From Nocardioides baekrokdamisoli (GTDB lineage Bacteria > Actinomycetota > Actinomycetes > Propionibacteriales > Nocardioidaceae), in assembly GCF_003945325.1 (NCBI RefSeq), contig NZ_AP019307.1:992001-1056000 (forward strand): 64,000 nucleotides of DNA, given 5' to 3'. The notes under the pieces are model-generated. The model was given only the letters and a program-made list of their open reading frames with translations, searched no databases and had not been told where the DNA came from. The translations under genes and the position numbers were made by a program. The first letter of the stretch is position 1; every line of letters begins with the position of its first letter. Of this stretch, positions 8,884 through 18,387 are shown piece by piece.

Positions 8884-9726
8884 GGTGCGCAGCGCATCCG
8901 TGCGTGCGCGTGACCGGAACTTCGGTTGACAGGTGGGGCACCAGAACAGGTTGCGCCCCTCCAGATCGGCGATGCGTACGGCGCTGCCGCAGACATGGCA
9001 CGGCATCTGGGCACGCCGATAGACGTACACCTCGCCGCCGTGATCATCGACGCGCGGATCCCGTCCCATCGCCTCGGGCATGTGCTCCGGACGGACGGTG
9101 TCGATCCGGTTCTTCGCGAAGCCGTCCTGCATGAGGACGACGAGGTCAGCCCACATCGCGTCCCACTGGGACCTGCGCAACGTGGCGCCGGGGCGCATCG
9201 GATCGATGCGGTGACGGAACAGTAGTTCAGCGCGATAGACGTTGCCGATGCCGGCCACCACTGCCTGATCCATCAGCAGCGCGCCGATCGGTTTGGTGCT
9301 CCGGTGGATCCGGGTCCACGCCCGGTCGACGTCAGCGTCCGGTCGAAGTGGGTCGGGTCCGAGCTTGGCGACACAGGCCTCGACCTGGGCGCGGGTCCAC
9401 AGATCACAGGCCGTGGCGCCGCGAAGGTCAGCGAGTCGGCGCTCGTTGGCGAGGCGGAGCCGGACCTGTCCGACGGGTGGTTGGCCGAGGTTGTCGACAA
9501 TGTCGAGCTTGCCGATCAGACCCAGATGAATGTGGATGTACCGCTCATCGGCGAACTCGACGAAGAGTTGCTTGCCCCACGCGTCGGCGCGTTCGACGGA
9601 CTGGCCGTCCAGCTGAGCCGCCTCGGCCTCGAACCGGCCGGTGGGGCTGCTGACCCGAACCGGTCCCCCGCCGAATGCCTGGGTGAGCTGATCGGCAAGA
9701 AAGTGCAGGTGATGCCCCTCGGGCAC
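8881..9726 (-). CDS. nei2: Fpg/Nei-family DNA glycosylase (endonuclease VIII, Nei2-like)
   Basis: Base-excision repair glycosylase and AP lyase for oxidised pyrimidines. The 281-residue protein begins MPEG with the catalytic Pro2 and Glu3, has the beta-hairpin Lys52 in AWGKQLF, the helix-two-turn-helix region (MDQAVVAGIGNVYRAE) and a C-terminal zinc finger with Cys243, Cys246, Cys263 and Cys266. All catalytic and zinc residues are present. The gene starts three bases after the rpiB stop, so the two are likely co-transcribed. Nei rather than Fpg specificity is inferred from similarity to mycobacterial Nei2. Confidence 0.9.
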   Translation of the reverse strand: MPEGHHLHFLADQLTQAFGGGPVRVSSPTGRFEAEAAQLDGQSVERADAWGKQLFVEFADERYIHIHLGLIGKLDIVDNLGQPPVGQVRLRLANERRLADLRGATACDLWTRAQVEACVAKLGPDPLRPDADVDRAWTRIHRSTKPIGALLMDQAVVAGIGNVYRAELLFRHRIDPMRPGATLRRSQWDAMWADLVVLMQDGFAKNRIDTVRPEHMPEAMGRDPRVDDHGGEVYVYRRAQMPCHVCGSAVRIADLEGRNLFWCPTCQPKFRSRARTDALRT

Positions 9727-9729
9727 GTC

Positions 9730-10251
9730 TCAGTCCTGGTCCTCGGCCGGACCGAGGCCCTTCGCCGACTCGGGCAGCGCGGGGCGTACGCCGTCCTTGT
9801 CGTACGCGGTGAGTTGATCAATGCGGCGTACGTGCCGCTCGTCGTTGCTGAACGGCTCGCTGAGGAAGACCTCGACGAAGCGCGTCATGTCCTCAAGGGC
9901 GTGCATCCGACCGCCCACGGCGACGACCTGCGCGTTGTTGTGATCGCGGGCGAGCTTGGCGGTCTCGTCGCTCCACACCAGCGCGGCGCGGATGCCCTCG
10001 ACCTTGTTGGCCGCCATCTGTTCGCCGTTGCCGGAGCCACCGATGACGACACCGAGGCTGTCTGCGATCCCCGCCGCGCGATCCCGGGCGACACCCTCGG
10101 CCGCGCGGATGCAGAACACCGGGTAGTCATCCAGCGCGTCGTAGACGAACGGGCCGTGGTCGACGACCTCGTACTCGAGCTCCGTCAGGCGAGCGATGAG
10201 GTGGCTCTTGAGGTTCAGGCCGGCGTGATCGCAACCGAGGTGTACGCGCAT
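9730..10251 (-). CDS. rpiB: Ribose-5-phosphate isomerase B
   Basis: Interconverts ribose 5-phosphate and ribulose 5-phosphate in the pentose phosphate pathway. The 173-residue RpiB fold shows the start MRVHLGCDHAG, the phosphate-binding glycine loop GGSGNGEQMAANK and the DHNNAQVVAVGGR segment. It is of the actinobacterial type, in which a Glu (GNGEQ) serves as base in place of the Cys of E. coli RpiB. The ATG follows GAGACT by six bases, a weaker version of the leaderless pattern. Confidence 0.95.
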   Translation of the reverse strand: MRVHLGCDHAGLNLKSHLIARLTELEYEVVDHGPFVYDALDDYPVFCIRAAEGVARDRAAGIADSLGVVIGGSGNGEQMAANKVEGIRAALVWSDETAKLARDHNNAQVVAVGGRMHALEDMTRFVEVFLSEPFSNDERHVRRIDQLTAYDKDGVRPALPESAKGLGPAEDQD

Positions 10252-10315
10252 GAGTTCAGTCTCTCATCGCGCTGATGGTGCAACCGAGGCACGTCCAAGG
10301 ACCACCCGCCGAATC

Positions 10316-10394
10316 TTCCGAACGTTCGGACGGCTCAGGCGGACTCCTTCCGAACGTTCGGACGGCTCACGCGCACTCCTTCCGAACGTTCGGA
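10316..10394. repeat. Three 32-base repeats built on the palindrome TTCCGAACGTTCGGA
   Basis: The 15-base palindrome occurs at 10316-10330, 10348-10362 and 10380-10394, exactly 32 bases apart. The 17 bases between the units are also nearly identical (CGGCTCAGGCGGACTCC and CGGCTCACGCGCACTCC). The outer edge reads GAAGATC on one side and AATCTTC on the other. The last unit lies inside the 3' end of the TetR gene. The same spacing recurs at 39178-39224. Confidence 0.95.
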
Positions 10395-10873
10395 AGATCC
10401 AGGAGGGACACCCCCAGATCCCACGATCCGATGACGTCCCGATGGATCAGCGTCACCTCCGCCGCATCTGGGAAGGAGCCGGTGCGCCAGAACAGGGCGT
10501 CCCGCAGCACCTCCCGCTCCGCCTGATGCACCGCCCTGACACCAATCTCCATGCCCTCACAGGTCCGCGCCCAACCGATCCACATCGAGCGCACTCGCAC
10601 GCCGTCGCTCGCCGCGGTCTCTGGCGCAGCCACGGCCTCGAGGTCTCCGTCCGCGGCTATCCGACTCAGCCAATCCCGGTGTCGCCTCGCGAACTCGATC
10701 CCACACCGGCGAAGCATCTCGTCCTTGGAGCCGAACCAGCTGGCAACCGTCGAATGCGTCGCATTGGCCTCACGGGCGATGGCGCGAAAACTCGGCGCCG
10801 GCAGCCCTCGTCGGAGCACGATCGTCTCGATCGCGCGGCCCACCATGTCTGCCTCAAGGTCGTTCGGGAACAT
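10367..10873 (-). CDS. TetR/AcrR-family transcriptional regulator
   Basis: A 168-residue protein with an N-terminal TetR helix-turn-helix (residues 10-55: ETIVLRRGLPAPSFRAIAREA then THSTVASWFGSKDEMLRR) and a short helical ligand domain. The ATG at 10871-10873 has GGAG seven bases upstream. The last ten residues (DLPNVRKECA) are encoded by the intergenic-type 32-base repeat, so the repeat has invaded or replaced the original gene end. No target gene is evident; rpiB lies downstream on the same strand. Confidence 0.85.
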   Translation of the reverse strand: MFPNDLEADMVGRAIETIVLRRGLPAPSFRAIAREANATHSTVASWFGSKDEMLRRCGIEFARRHRDWLSRIAADGDLEAVAAPETAASDGVRVRSMWIGWARTCEGMEIGVRAVHQAEREVLRDALFWRTGSFPDAAEVTLIHRDVIGSWDLGVSLLDLPNVRKECA

Positions 10874-10903
10874 GTCTGAACTCCAGCACCCGCCACCGAC
10901 ATT

Positions 10904-11497
10904 TCAGACCGTGCGCAGCGCCTCAGCAAGGGCGCGGAGCGCGTGGCCCCGGTGAGAGATCGCGTCCTTCTCTGCCGGCGTGAGTTCCGCAGACGTACGC
11001 CCCGGCGCCTCTGCAGGCTCGAACATCGGGTCGTAGCCGAAACCGCCCTCGCCGGTGATCGCGCGACGAATCGTTCCGCGCATCTCGCCACTGACGACGA
11101 TCTCACGATCGCTGTCGACGTACGCGATGGCACAGGCGAACCCAGCACCTCGTCGCTCGTCGGCGACATCCTCGAGCTGCGCCAGGACGAGAGCGTTGTT
11201 CCGAGTATCCGACCGCGGCGGTCCGGCCCAGCGTGCCGACAGCACACCCGGCATGCCGTTGAGCGCATCGACACAGAGCCCCGAGTCGTCCGCGACCGTC
11301 GGGAGACCGGTCGCCGCGAACCCGGCTCGCGCCTTGATGAGGGCGTTGTCCGCGAACGTCGAGCCGTCCTCCACCGGTTCGGCGTAGGTGGCGACGTCGT
11401 CCAGGCCGACCACGTCGAGCCCGGGCAGCAAAGGCCCGAGGATGCGGTTCAGTTCCCCGATCTTCTTCGCGTTGCGCGAGGCCAGATGGAGCCTCAC
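10904..11497 (-). CDS. rdgB: dITP/XTP pyrophosphatase (RdgB/HAM1)
   Basis: Hydrolyses non-canonical purine nucleoside triphosphates (XTP, dITP) to monophosphates and keeps them out of DNA. The 197-residue HAM1 fold shows ASRNAKK at the N-terminus, VADDSGLCVDALNG, GGFGYDPMF and the C-terminal SHRGHALRAL. It starts 13 bases after the rph stop. The rdgB-rph-MBL-murI order is the same as in M. tuberculosis. Confidence 0.96.
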   Translation of the reverse strand: MRLHLASRNAKKIGELNRILGPLLPGLDVVGLDDVATYAEPVEDGSTFADNALIKARAGFAATGLPTVADDSGLCVDALNGMPGVLSARWAGPPRSDTRNNALVLAQLEDVADERRGAGFACAIAYVDSDREIVVSGEMRGTIRRAITGEGGFGYDPMFEPAEAPGRTSAELTPAEKDAISHRGHALRALAEALRTV

Positions 11498-11510
11498 CGG
11501 CGCATGTCCG

Positions 11511-12215
11511 TCATGACCGGAGCGCGTCCATCTGGATCCGGGTCAGATCGGCACAACCCTTCTCCCCCAGAGCCAGCAGCGCGTCCAACTCGGTCCGCGA
11601 GAAGGCCGCACGCTCAGCGGTGCCCTGCACCTCCACAAAGGCACCAGCGCCGGTCATCACGATGTTCATGTCCGTCTCGGCGCGTACGTCCTCCTCGTAG
11701 GGGAGGTCGAGGCGTGGCAGGCTGTCGATGATGCCGACGGAGACGGCGGCGACCGATCCGGTGAGCGCGTTCGGGACCCCAAGGGCAGCGACCGCATCCG
11801 CAAGTGCGACGTACGCACCCGTGATCGCGGCGGTGCGGGTGCCGCCATCGGCCTGCAGGACGTCGCAATCGATCTGGATAGTGTTCTCGCCGAGAGCCTT
11901 CTCGTCGATGATGCCGCGCAGCGACCGTCCGATCAGTCGGGAGATCTCGTGCGTACGCCCTCCGATGCGACCCTTGACGGACTCGCGGTCGTTGCGGGTG
12001 TTGGTCGCCGCCGGCAGCATCGCGTATTCAGCCGTGACCCAGCCGAGCCCCGAGCCTGCACGCCAGCGCGGGACACCGGTGGAGGCGGATGCGGCACACA
12101 GCACCTTGGTCCGGCCGAACTCCACCAACACCGAGCCGGGCACGTGATCGAGCCAGTGGCGGGTGATCTTGATCTGTCGGAGTTCGTCGTCGGCACGGCC
12201 GTCTGCGCGGGTCAT
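11511..12215 (-). CDS. rph: Ribonuclease PH
   Basis: Phosphorolytic 3'-5' exoribonuclease that trims tRNA 3' ends. The 234-residue RNase PH core is complete, with the RTKVLCAAS phosphate region, [15 protein letters not shown] and [16 protein letters not shown]. The ATG lies six bases after TAGGGT with no ribosome binding site. Confidence 0.97.
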   Translation of the reverse strand: MTRADGRADDELRQIKITRHWLDHVPGSVLVEFGRTKVLCAASASTGVPRWRAGSGLGWVTAEYAMLPAATNTRNDRESVKGRIGGRTHEISRLIGRSLRGIIDEKALGENTIQIDCDVLQADGGTRTAAITGAYVALADAVAALGVPNALTGSVAAVSVGIIDSLPRLDLPYEEDVRAETDMNIVMTGAGAFVEVQGTAERAAFSRTELDALLALGEKGCADLTRIQMDALRS

Positions 12216-12221
12216 GAGGCA

Positions 12222-12227
12222 ACCCTA
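12222..12227 (-). promoter_or_regulatory. Leaderless -10 of rph
   Basis: TAGGGT, six bases, then the rph ATG. Confidence 0.7.
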
Positions 12228-12267
12228 GGGGCTGGCACCGACACAGCTGTGACCGCGGATCGAATGC

Positions 12268-13023
12268 CTAGATCCTGTACGTGGCGCCGGCCTCAGCCAC
12301 GTGGATCGGCCCCTTGAACGGACCGGAGTGTGCGTCGGCGATGATCCGCTCGTGGTCGTGCCAGGCCGGCATGTGAGTCAGCACGAGTCGCTTCGCGCCC
12401 GCCTCATGGGCCAGCGCCGCGGCCTCGAGACCGGTGAGATGCAACGCGGGCGGGTTGTCGACCCCTTCGAGGAACGACGCCTCGGCGAGCAGGAGATCGG
12501 CCTGCGAAGCGATCTCGTTCAGCACCGGTGTGACACCCGAGTCGCCTGTGTACGCCAGGACCTTGTCGCCGACCGTGATCCGCATCGCGTACGCGGTCAC
12601 GGGATGCTCGACCTCACGGGCCTCAATGGTGAACGGACCGATGTGCACGGGCCCCTCGAAGCGGTGGAACTCGAACTCCTCGGTCATCCCGCCCTTGGGG
12701 AGGTCGTACGCCTTGGAGAGCCGCCGCTCGCTCCCGCGCGGACCCCAGACGGGCAACTGCGGCTGCGGACCGGTCGGGTGGTACTTGCGCAGGACGTAGT
12801 AGGACGTCATGTCGATGCAGTGGTCGGCATGCAGGTGCGACAGGAACACGGCGTCGATCTCGAGCGGGTCGACGTATCTGTGCAGAGCCCCGAGGGCTCC
12901 GTTGCCCATGTCGAGGATGATCGACCAGGTCCGGCCCTCGAACTCGTCCTGGACGAGGTAGCAGGACGCTGGGGACTCCGGCCCCGGGTAGGAACCGGCG
13001 CACCCGACGATGGTGAGCTTCAT
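12268..13023 (-). CDS. MBL-fold hydrolase, Rv1339-like (possible cAMP phosphodiesterase)
   Basis: A 251-residue metallo-beta-lactamase-fold protein with the metal motif [10 protein letters not shown] (residues 61-70), an Asp in YTGDSG and a late His in [11 protein letters not shown]. It matches the position and sequence of M. tuberculosis Rv1339, which lies between murI and rphA and has been reported as an atypical class II cAMP phosphodiesterase; RNase Z-like activity is the other family possibility. Its ATG overlaps the murI stop by four bases. Confidence 0.85.
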   Translation of the reverse strand: MKLTIVGCAGSYPGPESPASCYLVQDEFEGRTWSIILDMGNGALGALHRYVDPLEIDAVFLSHLHADHCIDMTSYYVLRKYHPTGPQPQLPVWGPRGSERRLSKAYDLPKGGMTEEFEFHRFEGPVHIGPFTIEAREVEHPVTAYAMRITVGDKVLAYTGDSGVTPVLNEIASQADLLLAEASFLEGVDNPPALHLTGLEAAALAHEAGAKRLVLTHMPAWHDHERIIADAHSGPFKGPIHVAEAGATYRI

Positions 13024-13820
13024 GCCAACCCTCCGACGTACTGCTGAGCACCGACAAGTTCTGGCCCGAGGAACCGTCGTCCGATGGACTCGAATTCCTG
13101 CGGGTCACCGGTGGTGAGGAACTGATGGATCGGCACACCGCTCGGCCGCATCAAGTTACTCCCCGCCAACATCTTGTACACGTCTTTTGCGCATTCTTCG
13201 GCGCTCGACACGAGGGTGACGCCGTCACCCATGACGTACGAGATCACGCCGGTGAGCAGCGGGTAGTGGGTGCAGCCGAGGATCAGGGTGTCGACACCGG
13301 CAAGCGGATCGAGGTACTCATGCGCTGCCGCCAGCAAGTCGTCGCCACCCGTGATCCCGGCCTCGACGAATTCCACGAACCGTGGACATGCCTGCGTCTC
13401 CAACACGATCTGCGGGGCAGCGGCAAAGGCGTCGTCGTACGCCTCCGACTCGGCCGTCGCGCGGGTGCAGATGACCCCGATCCGACCGGTCTTGGTCGCG
13501 GCGACCGCGCGGCGCGTGGCGGGCAGGATGACCTCGATCACCGGGACGTCATAGCGTTCGCGGGCGTCGCGCAGCATCGCTGCGCTGGCGCTGTTGCAGG
13601 CGATCACCAAGGCTTTGACACCGCGGTCCACGAGCATGTCGAGGCACTCGAGTGCGTACTCACGCACCTCGGCGATCGGCTTCGGACCGTACGGTGCTCG
13701 AGCAGTGTCACCGACGTACACGATCGACTCGTGGGGCAGCTGGTCGATGATCGATCGTGCGACCGTGAGCCCACCGAATCCGGAATCGAAGACTCCGATC
13801 GGGGCATCCACGTCAAGCAC
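13020..13820 (-). CDS. murI: Glutamate racemase
   Basis: Makes D-glutamate for peptidoglycan. The 266-residue protein has FDSGFGG (11-17), the two catalytic cysteines in IACNSA (Cys75) and LGCTHYPL (Cys183) and the following His185. I chose the GTG at 13818-13820, which is eight bases after TAGACT; a GTG at 13811 is possible. The reading frame is open far upstream but that part overlaps cysM in another frame. Coupled to the MBL gene by an ATGA overlap. The rhomboid gene found between cysM and murI in mycobacteria is missing here. Confidence 0.93.
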   Translation of the reverse strand: MLDVDAPIGVFDSGFGGLTVARSIIDQLPHESIVYVGDTARAPYGPKPIAEVREYALECLDMLVDRGVKALVIACNSASAAMLRDARERYDVPVIEVILPATRRAVAATKTGRIGVICTRATAESEAYDDAFAAAPQIVLETQACPRFVEFVEAGITGGDDLLAAAHEYLDPLAGVDTLILGCTHYPLLTGVISYVMGDGVTLVSSAEECAKDVYKMLAGSNLMRPSGVPIHQFLTTGDPQEFESIGRRFLGPELVGAQQYVGGLA

Positions 13821-13828
13821 GAGTCTGG

Positions 13829-13834
13829 AGTCTA
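13829..13834 (-). promoter_or_regulatory. Probable leaderless -10 of murI
   Basis: TAGACT, eight bases, then the chosen murI GTG; the promoter lies between the hairpin repeat and the gene. Confidence 0.5.
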
Positions 13835-13844
13835 GAGGGAAAGC

Positions 13845-13950
13845 CGAACCGTCACTTTTTCGCCTCGAACCGTCACATTCGGCGACCCAAACCTGGCCGG
13901 AAAAACGGCAGCGCCCAATCTGACGGTTCGAGGCGAAAAGTGACGGTTCG
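13845..13950. repeat. Long inverted repeat, CGAACCGTCAC family
   Basis: The left arm carries CGAACCGTCAC at 13845 and again at 13866; the right arm carries GTGACGGTTCG ending at 13950 and CTGACGGTTCG ending at 13930. The arms match over about 32 bases with one extra T in the left arm. The structure begins directly after the cysM stop codon (13952-13954) and ends before the murI promoter, so it may terminate cysM transcription. The double-core layout, 20-21 bases apart, resembles the CGAAAGGTGA repeats. Confidence 0.9.
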
Positions 13951-13951
13951 A

Positions 13952-15230
<1,279 letters not shown>

Positions 15231-15247
15231 GATGTTCTCCTCAGATC

Positions 15248-15685
15248 TCAGACTGCCGGGTCCAACGTCGGAACTACCGAGATTTCTTCCTCGGTGACCG
15301 TGCCGTCCACGATCCGGTAGGAGCGAAACTCTACCGGTCCGCTGTCATTTCCATGCTCTCGCGTCGACACCAGGACGTAGTGGGCGTTCGGCTCGTTGGC
15401 CAAACCGATGTCGGTCCGGCTCGGGTACGCCTCCGTCGCGGTGTGCGAGTGATAGACGATCACCGGCTCCTCGTCGTTGGCCCACAGGTCCTTGTAGAGC
15501 TGCAGCAACTCGGTGGAATCGAACTCGTAGAAGGTCGGCGAACCGGCCGCGTTCACCATCTCGATGAAGCGCTCCGGGCGATCCGTGCCCTCAGGCCCGG
15601 CCACGATCCCGCACGCCTCGTCGGGATGGTCCCGCTTGGCATGGCCGACGATGGCGTCGTAGGTGGCCTGGTCGATCGTCAACAC
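15248..15685 (-). CDS. mec: Mec, CysO-cysteine peptidase (JAMM metalloprotease)
   Basis: A 145-residue Mov34/JAMM protein with the full zinc motif: Glu23, His79-x-His81, Ser89 and Asp92 in HSHTATEAYPSRTD. In M. tuberculosis it cleaves CysO-Cys to release cysteine. Because CysO here has residues after the diglycine, Mec may also perform the first maturation cut. The GTG start is six bases after TAGGCT. Confidence 0.92.
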   Translation of the reverse strand: MLTIDQATYDAIVGHAKRDHPDEACGIVAGPEGTDRPERFIEMVNAAGSPTFYEFDSTELLQLYKDLWANDEEPVIVYHSHTATEAYPSRTDIGLANEPNAHYVLVSTREHGNDSGPVEFRSYRIVDGTVTEEEISVVPTLDPAV

Positions 15686-15691
15686 GCATCA

Positions 15692-15697
15692 AGCCTA
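15692..15697 (-). promoter_or_regulatory. Leaderless -10 of mec
   Basis: TAGGCT, six bases, then the mec GTG. Confidence 0.65.
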
Positions 15698-15728
15698 AGC
15701 GGGGCCGACCGGGGTGACCGACCCGATC

Positions 15729-16361
15729 TCACGCGTGGGAGACGGCCTTGGACAGGGACTCGACCAAGGTTTCCTGGAGGAATCCGGTCCAGTGGTAGAT
15801 GGCGTACACCTGCCGGGCCGGGTCCTCCTCAGGAAGCTCGATCCAGCGGTCCTCGTCGTCGTCCTCCACCCCCAGCCGGGTGGCGAGCGCGAGTCGGATG
15901 TCGGTCAACGAGGTCATCCACGCGGTGGCGGCGCCGCGGTCGAGTTCGACGTCGATCGTGATGTCGTCGTCCGGCTCGTCCGGCAACCCGGCGTCGTCGA
16001 GAGCGTCGACAATGGCGGAGGCGTTCGCGACCTTGCGGTTGCGCAGCGCGGACTCGGTGAATCGACGGAACTCCCCCGCGGACTCCTCATCATCGAGGTA
16101 GGCGTCGGGGAACAGCCGAGCCAGCACTGGATCCTCGGGAGCCGTGGTCGGGCCGTGGAAGTCGAACATCGCCTCGAACGGATCGCTCGGCTCGGCGGGC
16201 AGCGCCGACTCGCTGCGCAGCAGTTCAACCATCTGGCCGGCCAGGGAACGCAACAGGTCCGCCTCGAAACCCGCGAACGTACCAATCACCTGGCGGCTGC
16301 GCCGGTGATAGGTGAACCCCGGCTGGGAGCTTCGGCCACCTGCGGCAGCGAATCCGCTCAC
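15729..16361 (-). CDS. DUF2017 protein encoded behind clpS
   Basis: A 210-residue acidic protein of the DUF2017 family (Rv1332-like), found almost always next to clpS in actinobacteria. Visible features are a helical N-terminal half (FAGFEADLLRSLAGQMVELL), the acidic stretch DLPDEPDDDITIDVEL and the C-terminal YHWTGFLQETLVESL. Its function is unknown. The GTG at 16359-16361 overlaps the clpS stop (GTGA), which fixes the start and indicates coupled translation with the N-end-rule adaptor. The longer open frame upstream is clpS in another frame. Confidence 0.88.
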   Translation of the reverse strand: MSGFAAAGGRSSQPGFTYHRRSRQVIGTFAGFEADLLRSLAGQMVELLRSESALPAEPSDPFEAMFDFHGPTTAPEDPVLARLFPDAYLDDEESAGEFRRFTESALRNRKVANASAIVDALDDAGLPDEPDDDITIDVELDRGAATAWMTSLTDIRLALATRLGVEDDDEDRWIELPEEDPARQVYAIYHWTGFLQETLVESLSKAVSHA

Positions 16362-16645
16362 GTCTGCTTCTCCAACGTCGCCCACAGCCCGAATTCGTGC
16401 ATTGCCTGGACGTCGCGCTCCATCGCCTCGCGGGTGCCGTTGCTGACCGTGCTGCGGCCGTCCCGGTGCACCTCCATCATCAACTTCTCGGCGCGCTTCT
16501 TCGGGTAGCCGAAGTACTGCTGGAAGACGAACGTCACGTACGACATCAGGTTCACCGGGTCGTTCCAGACGATGGTGATCCACGGTGTGTCGGAGACGAC
16601 GAGGTCCTCGGTACGTGGATCGTCCAGCTCGATGGGAGCGGTCAT
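16358..16645 (-). CDS. clpS: ATP-dependent Clp protease adaptor ClpS
   Basis: Hands N-degron substrates to the ClpC/ClpP machine. The 95-residue protein contains the core VWNDPVNLMSYVTFVF with the substrate-pocket DPVNxMxYV motif and a C-terminal HRDGRSTV strand. The ATG at 16643-16645 is chosen over an in-frame start 16 codons upstream, because the longer form would run into the MarR promoter and because CAGGCT stands six bases before this ATG. Confidence 0.93.
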   Translation of the reverse strand: MTAPIELDDPRTEDLVVSDTPWITIVWNDPVNLMSYVTFVFQQYFGYPKKRAEKLMMEVHRDGRSTVSNGTREAMERDVQAMHEFGLWATLEKQT

Positions 16646-16694
16646 GGGACAAGCCTGCCACGCCGTGGCGAGAAGTCTGGCGGCGTGGTCCACC

Positions 16695-16723
16695 TTGACA
16701 TTACATAGGTTTCCTATGTTATT
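16695..16723 (+). promoter_or_regulatory. marR promoter with a 17-base palindromic operator
   Basis: TTGACA (16695-16700) is followed 17 bases later by GTTATT (16718-16723). Between and across them lies the perfect palindrome ACATAGG-TTT-CCTATGT (16703-16719). A MarR dimer bound there would block polymerase, so the MarR-MFS operon is probably autorepressed. GGAG lies two bases before the marR ATG. Confidence 0.8.
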
Positions 16724-16731
16724 TTGGAGCC

Positions 16732-17133
16732 ATGCCCCAGCCAGCCACCGAGATCGTGATGTACGCCGCGCGGCTCATCCGACAGGTACGACGCGAACTC
16801 GATCTTCCTGCCTACATCCGGGTGCTCTCACTGCTCGATGAGCTCGGACCGACCGGGATCTCGCAGCTCGCCACCGCCGACAACTGTGCCCAACCGACGA
16901 TGTCCGCGCAGATCCGCCAGATCGAACTCGACGGGTACGTCAGCCGCCGCCCGCACCCCGATGATGCCCGGAGTTCGCTGATCGAGCTCACCGCCGCGGG
17001 GCGTACCGAACTGGCAACCATGCGGACAGCGCTCGGGGCTGCCGCGGCAGCACGCCTCGGTGACTGCACCCCCGCCGAGGTGGCCACCACGATCCACGTG
17101 CTTCGCACCTTGACCTCGGAGGTCTCTGAATGA
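16732..17133 (+). CDS. MarR-family transcriptional regulator
   Basis: A 133-residue winged-helix regulator. The recognition region is GISQLATADNCAQPTMSAQIRQIELDGYV and the wing contains RRPHPDDARSSLIELTAAGR. It overlaps the MFS transporter by four bases (ATGA), so regulator and pump form one operon behind a palindromic operator. It probably senses a substrate of the pump. The target is inference from the gene order and operator. Confidence 0.92.
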   Translation: MPQPATEIVMYAARLIRQVRRELDLPAYIRVLSLLDELGPTGISQLATADNCAQPTMSAQIRQIELDGYVSRRPHPDDARSSLIELTAAGRTELATMRTALGAAAAARLGDCTPAEVATTIHVLRTLTSEVSE

Positions 17134-18329
17134 GTCTGTTGAAGCAACCGCGCGCCGTGTGGGCGGTGGCATTCGCCTGCGTCATCGCCTTCATGGGCAT
17201 CGGCCTGGTGGACCCGATCCTCAAGTCGATCGCCGCCAAGCTCGGCGCCTCGCCGAGCCAGGTCAGCCTGTTGTTCACCAGCTACATGGCGGTCATGGGC
17301 GTCGCGATGCTCATCACCGGCTGGGTCTCGAGCCGGATCGGTCCGAAGAAGACACTGCTCATCGGACTGCTGCTCATCATCATCTCGGCGGCGCTCGCTG
17401 GCAGCTCCAGCACGGTGGGTGCCGTGATCGGCTTCCGCGCCGGCTGGGGTCTGGGCAATGCCCTCTTCATCGCCACCGCACTGGCCACCATCGTGGCCGC
17501 GTCGTCAGGCGGCGTCGGCAACGCGATCATCCTGTTCGAGGCAGCCCTGGGCCTCGGCATCGCCTCCGGGCCGCTGGTCGGCGGCCTGCTCGGTCAGCAG
17601 TCCTGGCGCGCACCGTTCTTCGGCGTCTCGGTGCTGATGGCGATCGCCCTGGTGGCCACGTTCTTCCTGCTGCCAGCGACACCCGCGCCGGCACGGCGTA
17701 CGTCCCTCTCCGAGCCCCTCAAGGCCCTACGCCACCCGGGTCTGGCTCTGCTCGCGGTCGTGGCGGTCTTCTACAACCTCGGCTTCTTCACGCTCCTGGC
17801 CGCAGGCCCGTTCGCCCTGCCGACGTACGGCGTGATGCAAATCGGCTGGACCTTCTTCGGCTGGGGGCTACTGCTGGCCGTCGCATCCGTCTGGGTCGCA
17901 CCTGCGCTGCAGCGCCGCTTCGGAACAGTGCCGGTCCTGATGGCCGCCCTCGGGCTGTTCGCTCTCGATCTGCTGATCATGGCCATCGGAGCCGACAACG
18001 AGACAACTGTGACGGCGGGCATCGTCGTTGCCGGAGCGTTCCTGGGTGTGACCAACACGCTCGTGACCGAGGCGGTGATGCATGCAGCACCCGTCGAGCG
18101 CCCGGTCGCCTCGGCTGCGTACTCGTTCGTTCGCTTCTCCGGCGGCGCCGCCGGTCCGTACATCGCCGGCAAGCTGCTGCAGCACGACGGTGTCAACGCA
18201 CCGTTCTACTTCGGCGCGATCGCCGTCGCGCTCGGTACCGTCGCGCTCGCCTTCGGCGGCGGGCTGCTCAAGCAGACACCGGTCGAGACCGGCGAGCAGC
18301 TGCTTGAGGACGTCCTCGTCGCCGACTGA
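17130..18329 (+). CDS. MFS drug/metabolite efflux transporter
   Basis: A 399-residue integral membrane protein with about twelve hydrophobic segments. Characteristic parts are VSSRIGPKKTLLIG (the loop 2-3 motif A, variant), RAGWGLGNALFIATALA (motif B-like) and GIASGPLVGGLLG (motif C, the antiporter motif of drug:H+ antiporters). Translation is coupled to marR by the ATGA overlap. Substrate unknown; drug or toxic-metabolite export under MarR control is the likely role. Confidence 0.9.
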   Translation: MSLLKQPRAVWAVAFACVIAFMGIGLVDPILKSIAAKLGASPSQVSLLFTSYMAVMGVAMLITGWVSSRIGPKKTLLIGLLLIIISAALAGSSSTVGAVIGFRAGWGLGNALFIATALATIVAASSGGVGNAIILFEAALGLGIASGPLVGGLLGQQSWRAPFFGVSVLMAIALVATFFLLPATPAPARRTSLSEPLKALRHPGLALLAVVAVFYNLGFFTLLAAGPFALPTYGVMQIGWTFFGWGLLLAVASVWVAPALQRRFGTVPVLMAALGLFALDLLIMAIGADNETTVTAGIVVAGAFLGVTNTLVTEAVMHAAPVERPVASAAYSFVRFSGGAAGPYIAGKLLQHDGVNAPFYFGAIAVALGTVALAFGGGLLKQTPVETGEQLLEDVLVAD

Positions 18330-18333
18330 CCCG

Positions 18334-18387
18334 CCGCCTTGTGCGCATCAGCGGGGGCCATGGCGCTCGCTGGTGCGCACGAGGCGG
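18334..18387. terminator. Bidirectional terminator hairpin between the MFS and helicase genes
   Basis: Arms CCGCCTTGTGCGCA (18334-18347) and TGCGCACGAGGCGG (18374-18387) pair with one mismatch, extended inward by CAGCG/CGCTG. The structure fills the gap between two convergent genes and ends exactly at the helicase stop codon. Confidence 0.8.

Noticed and set aside
10316..10394. Could the three regularly spaced repeats be a small CRISPR array?
   Set aside because: The spacers between the units are nearly identical to one another, the unit is a 15-base palindrome, one unit lies inside a gene, and no cas gene is near.
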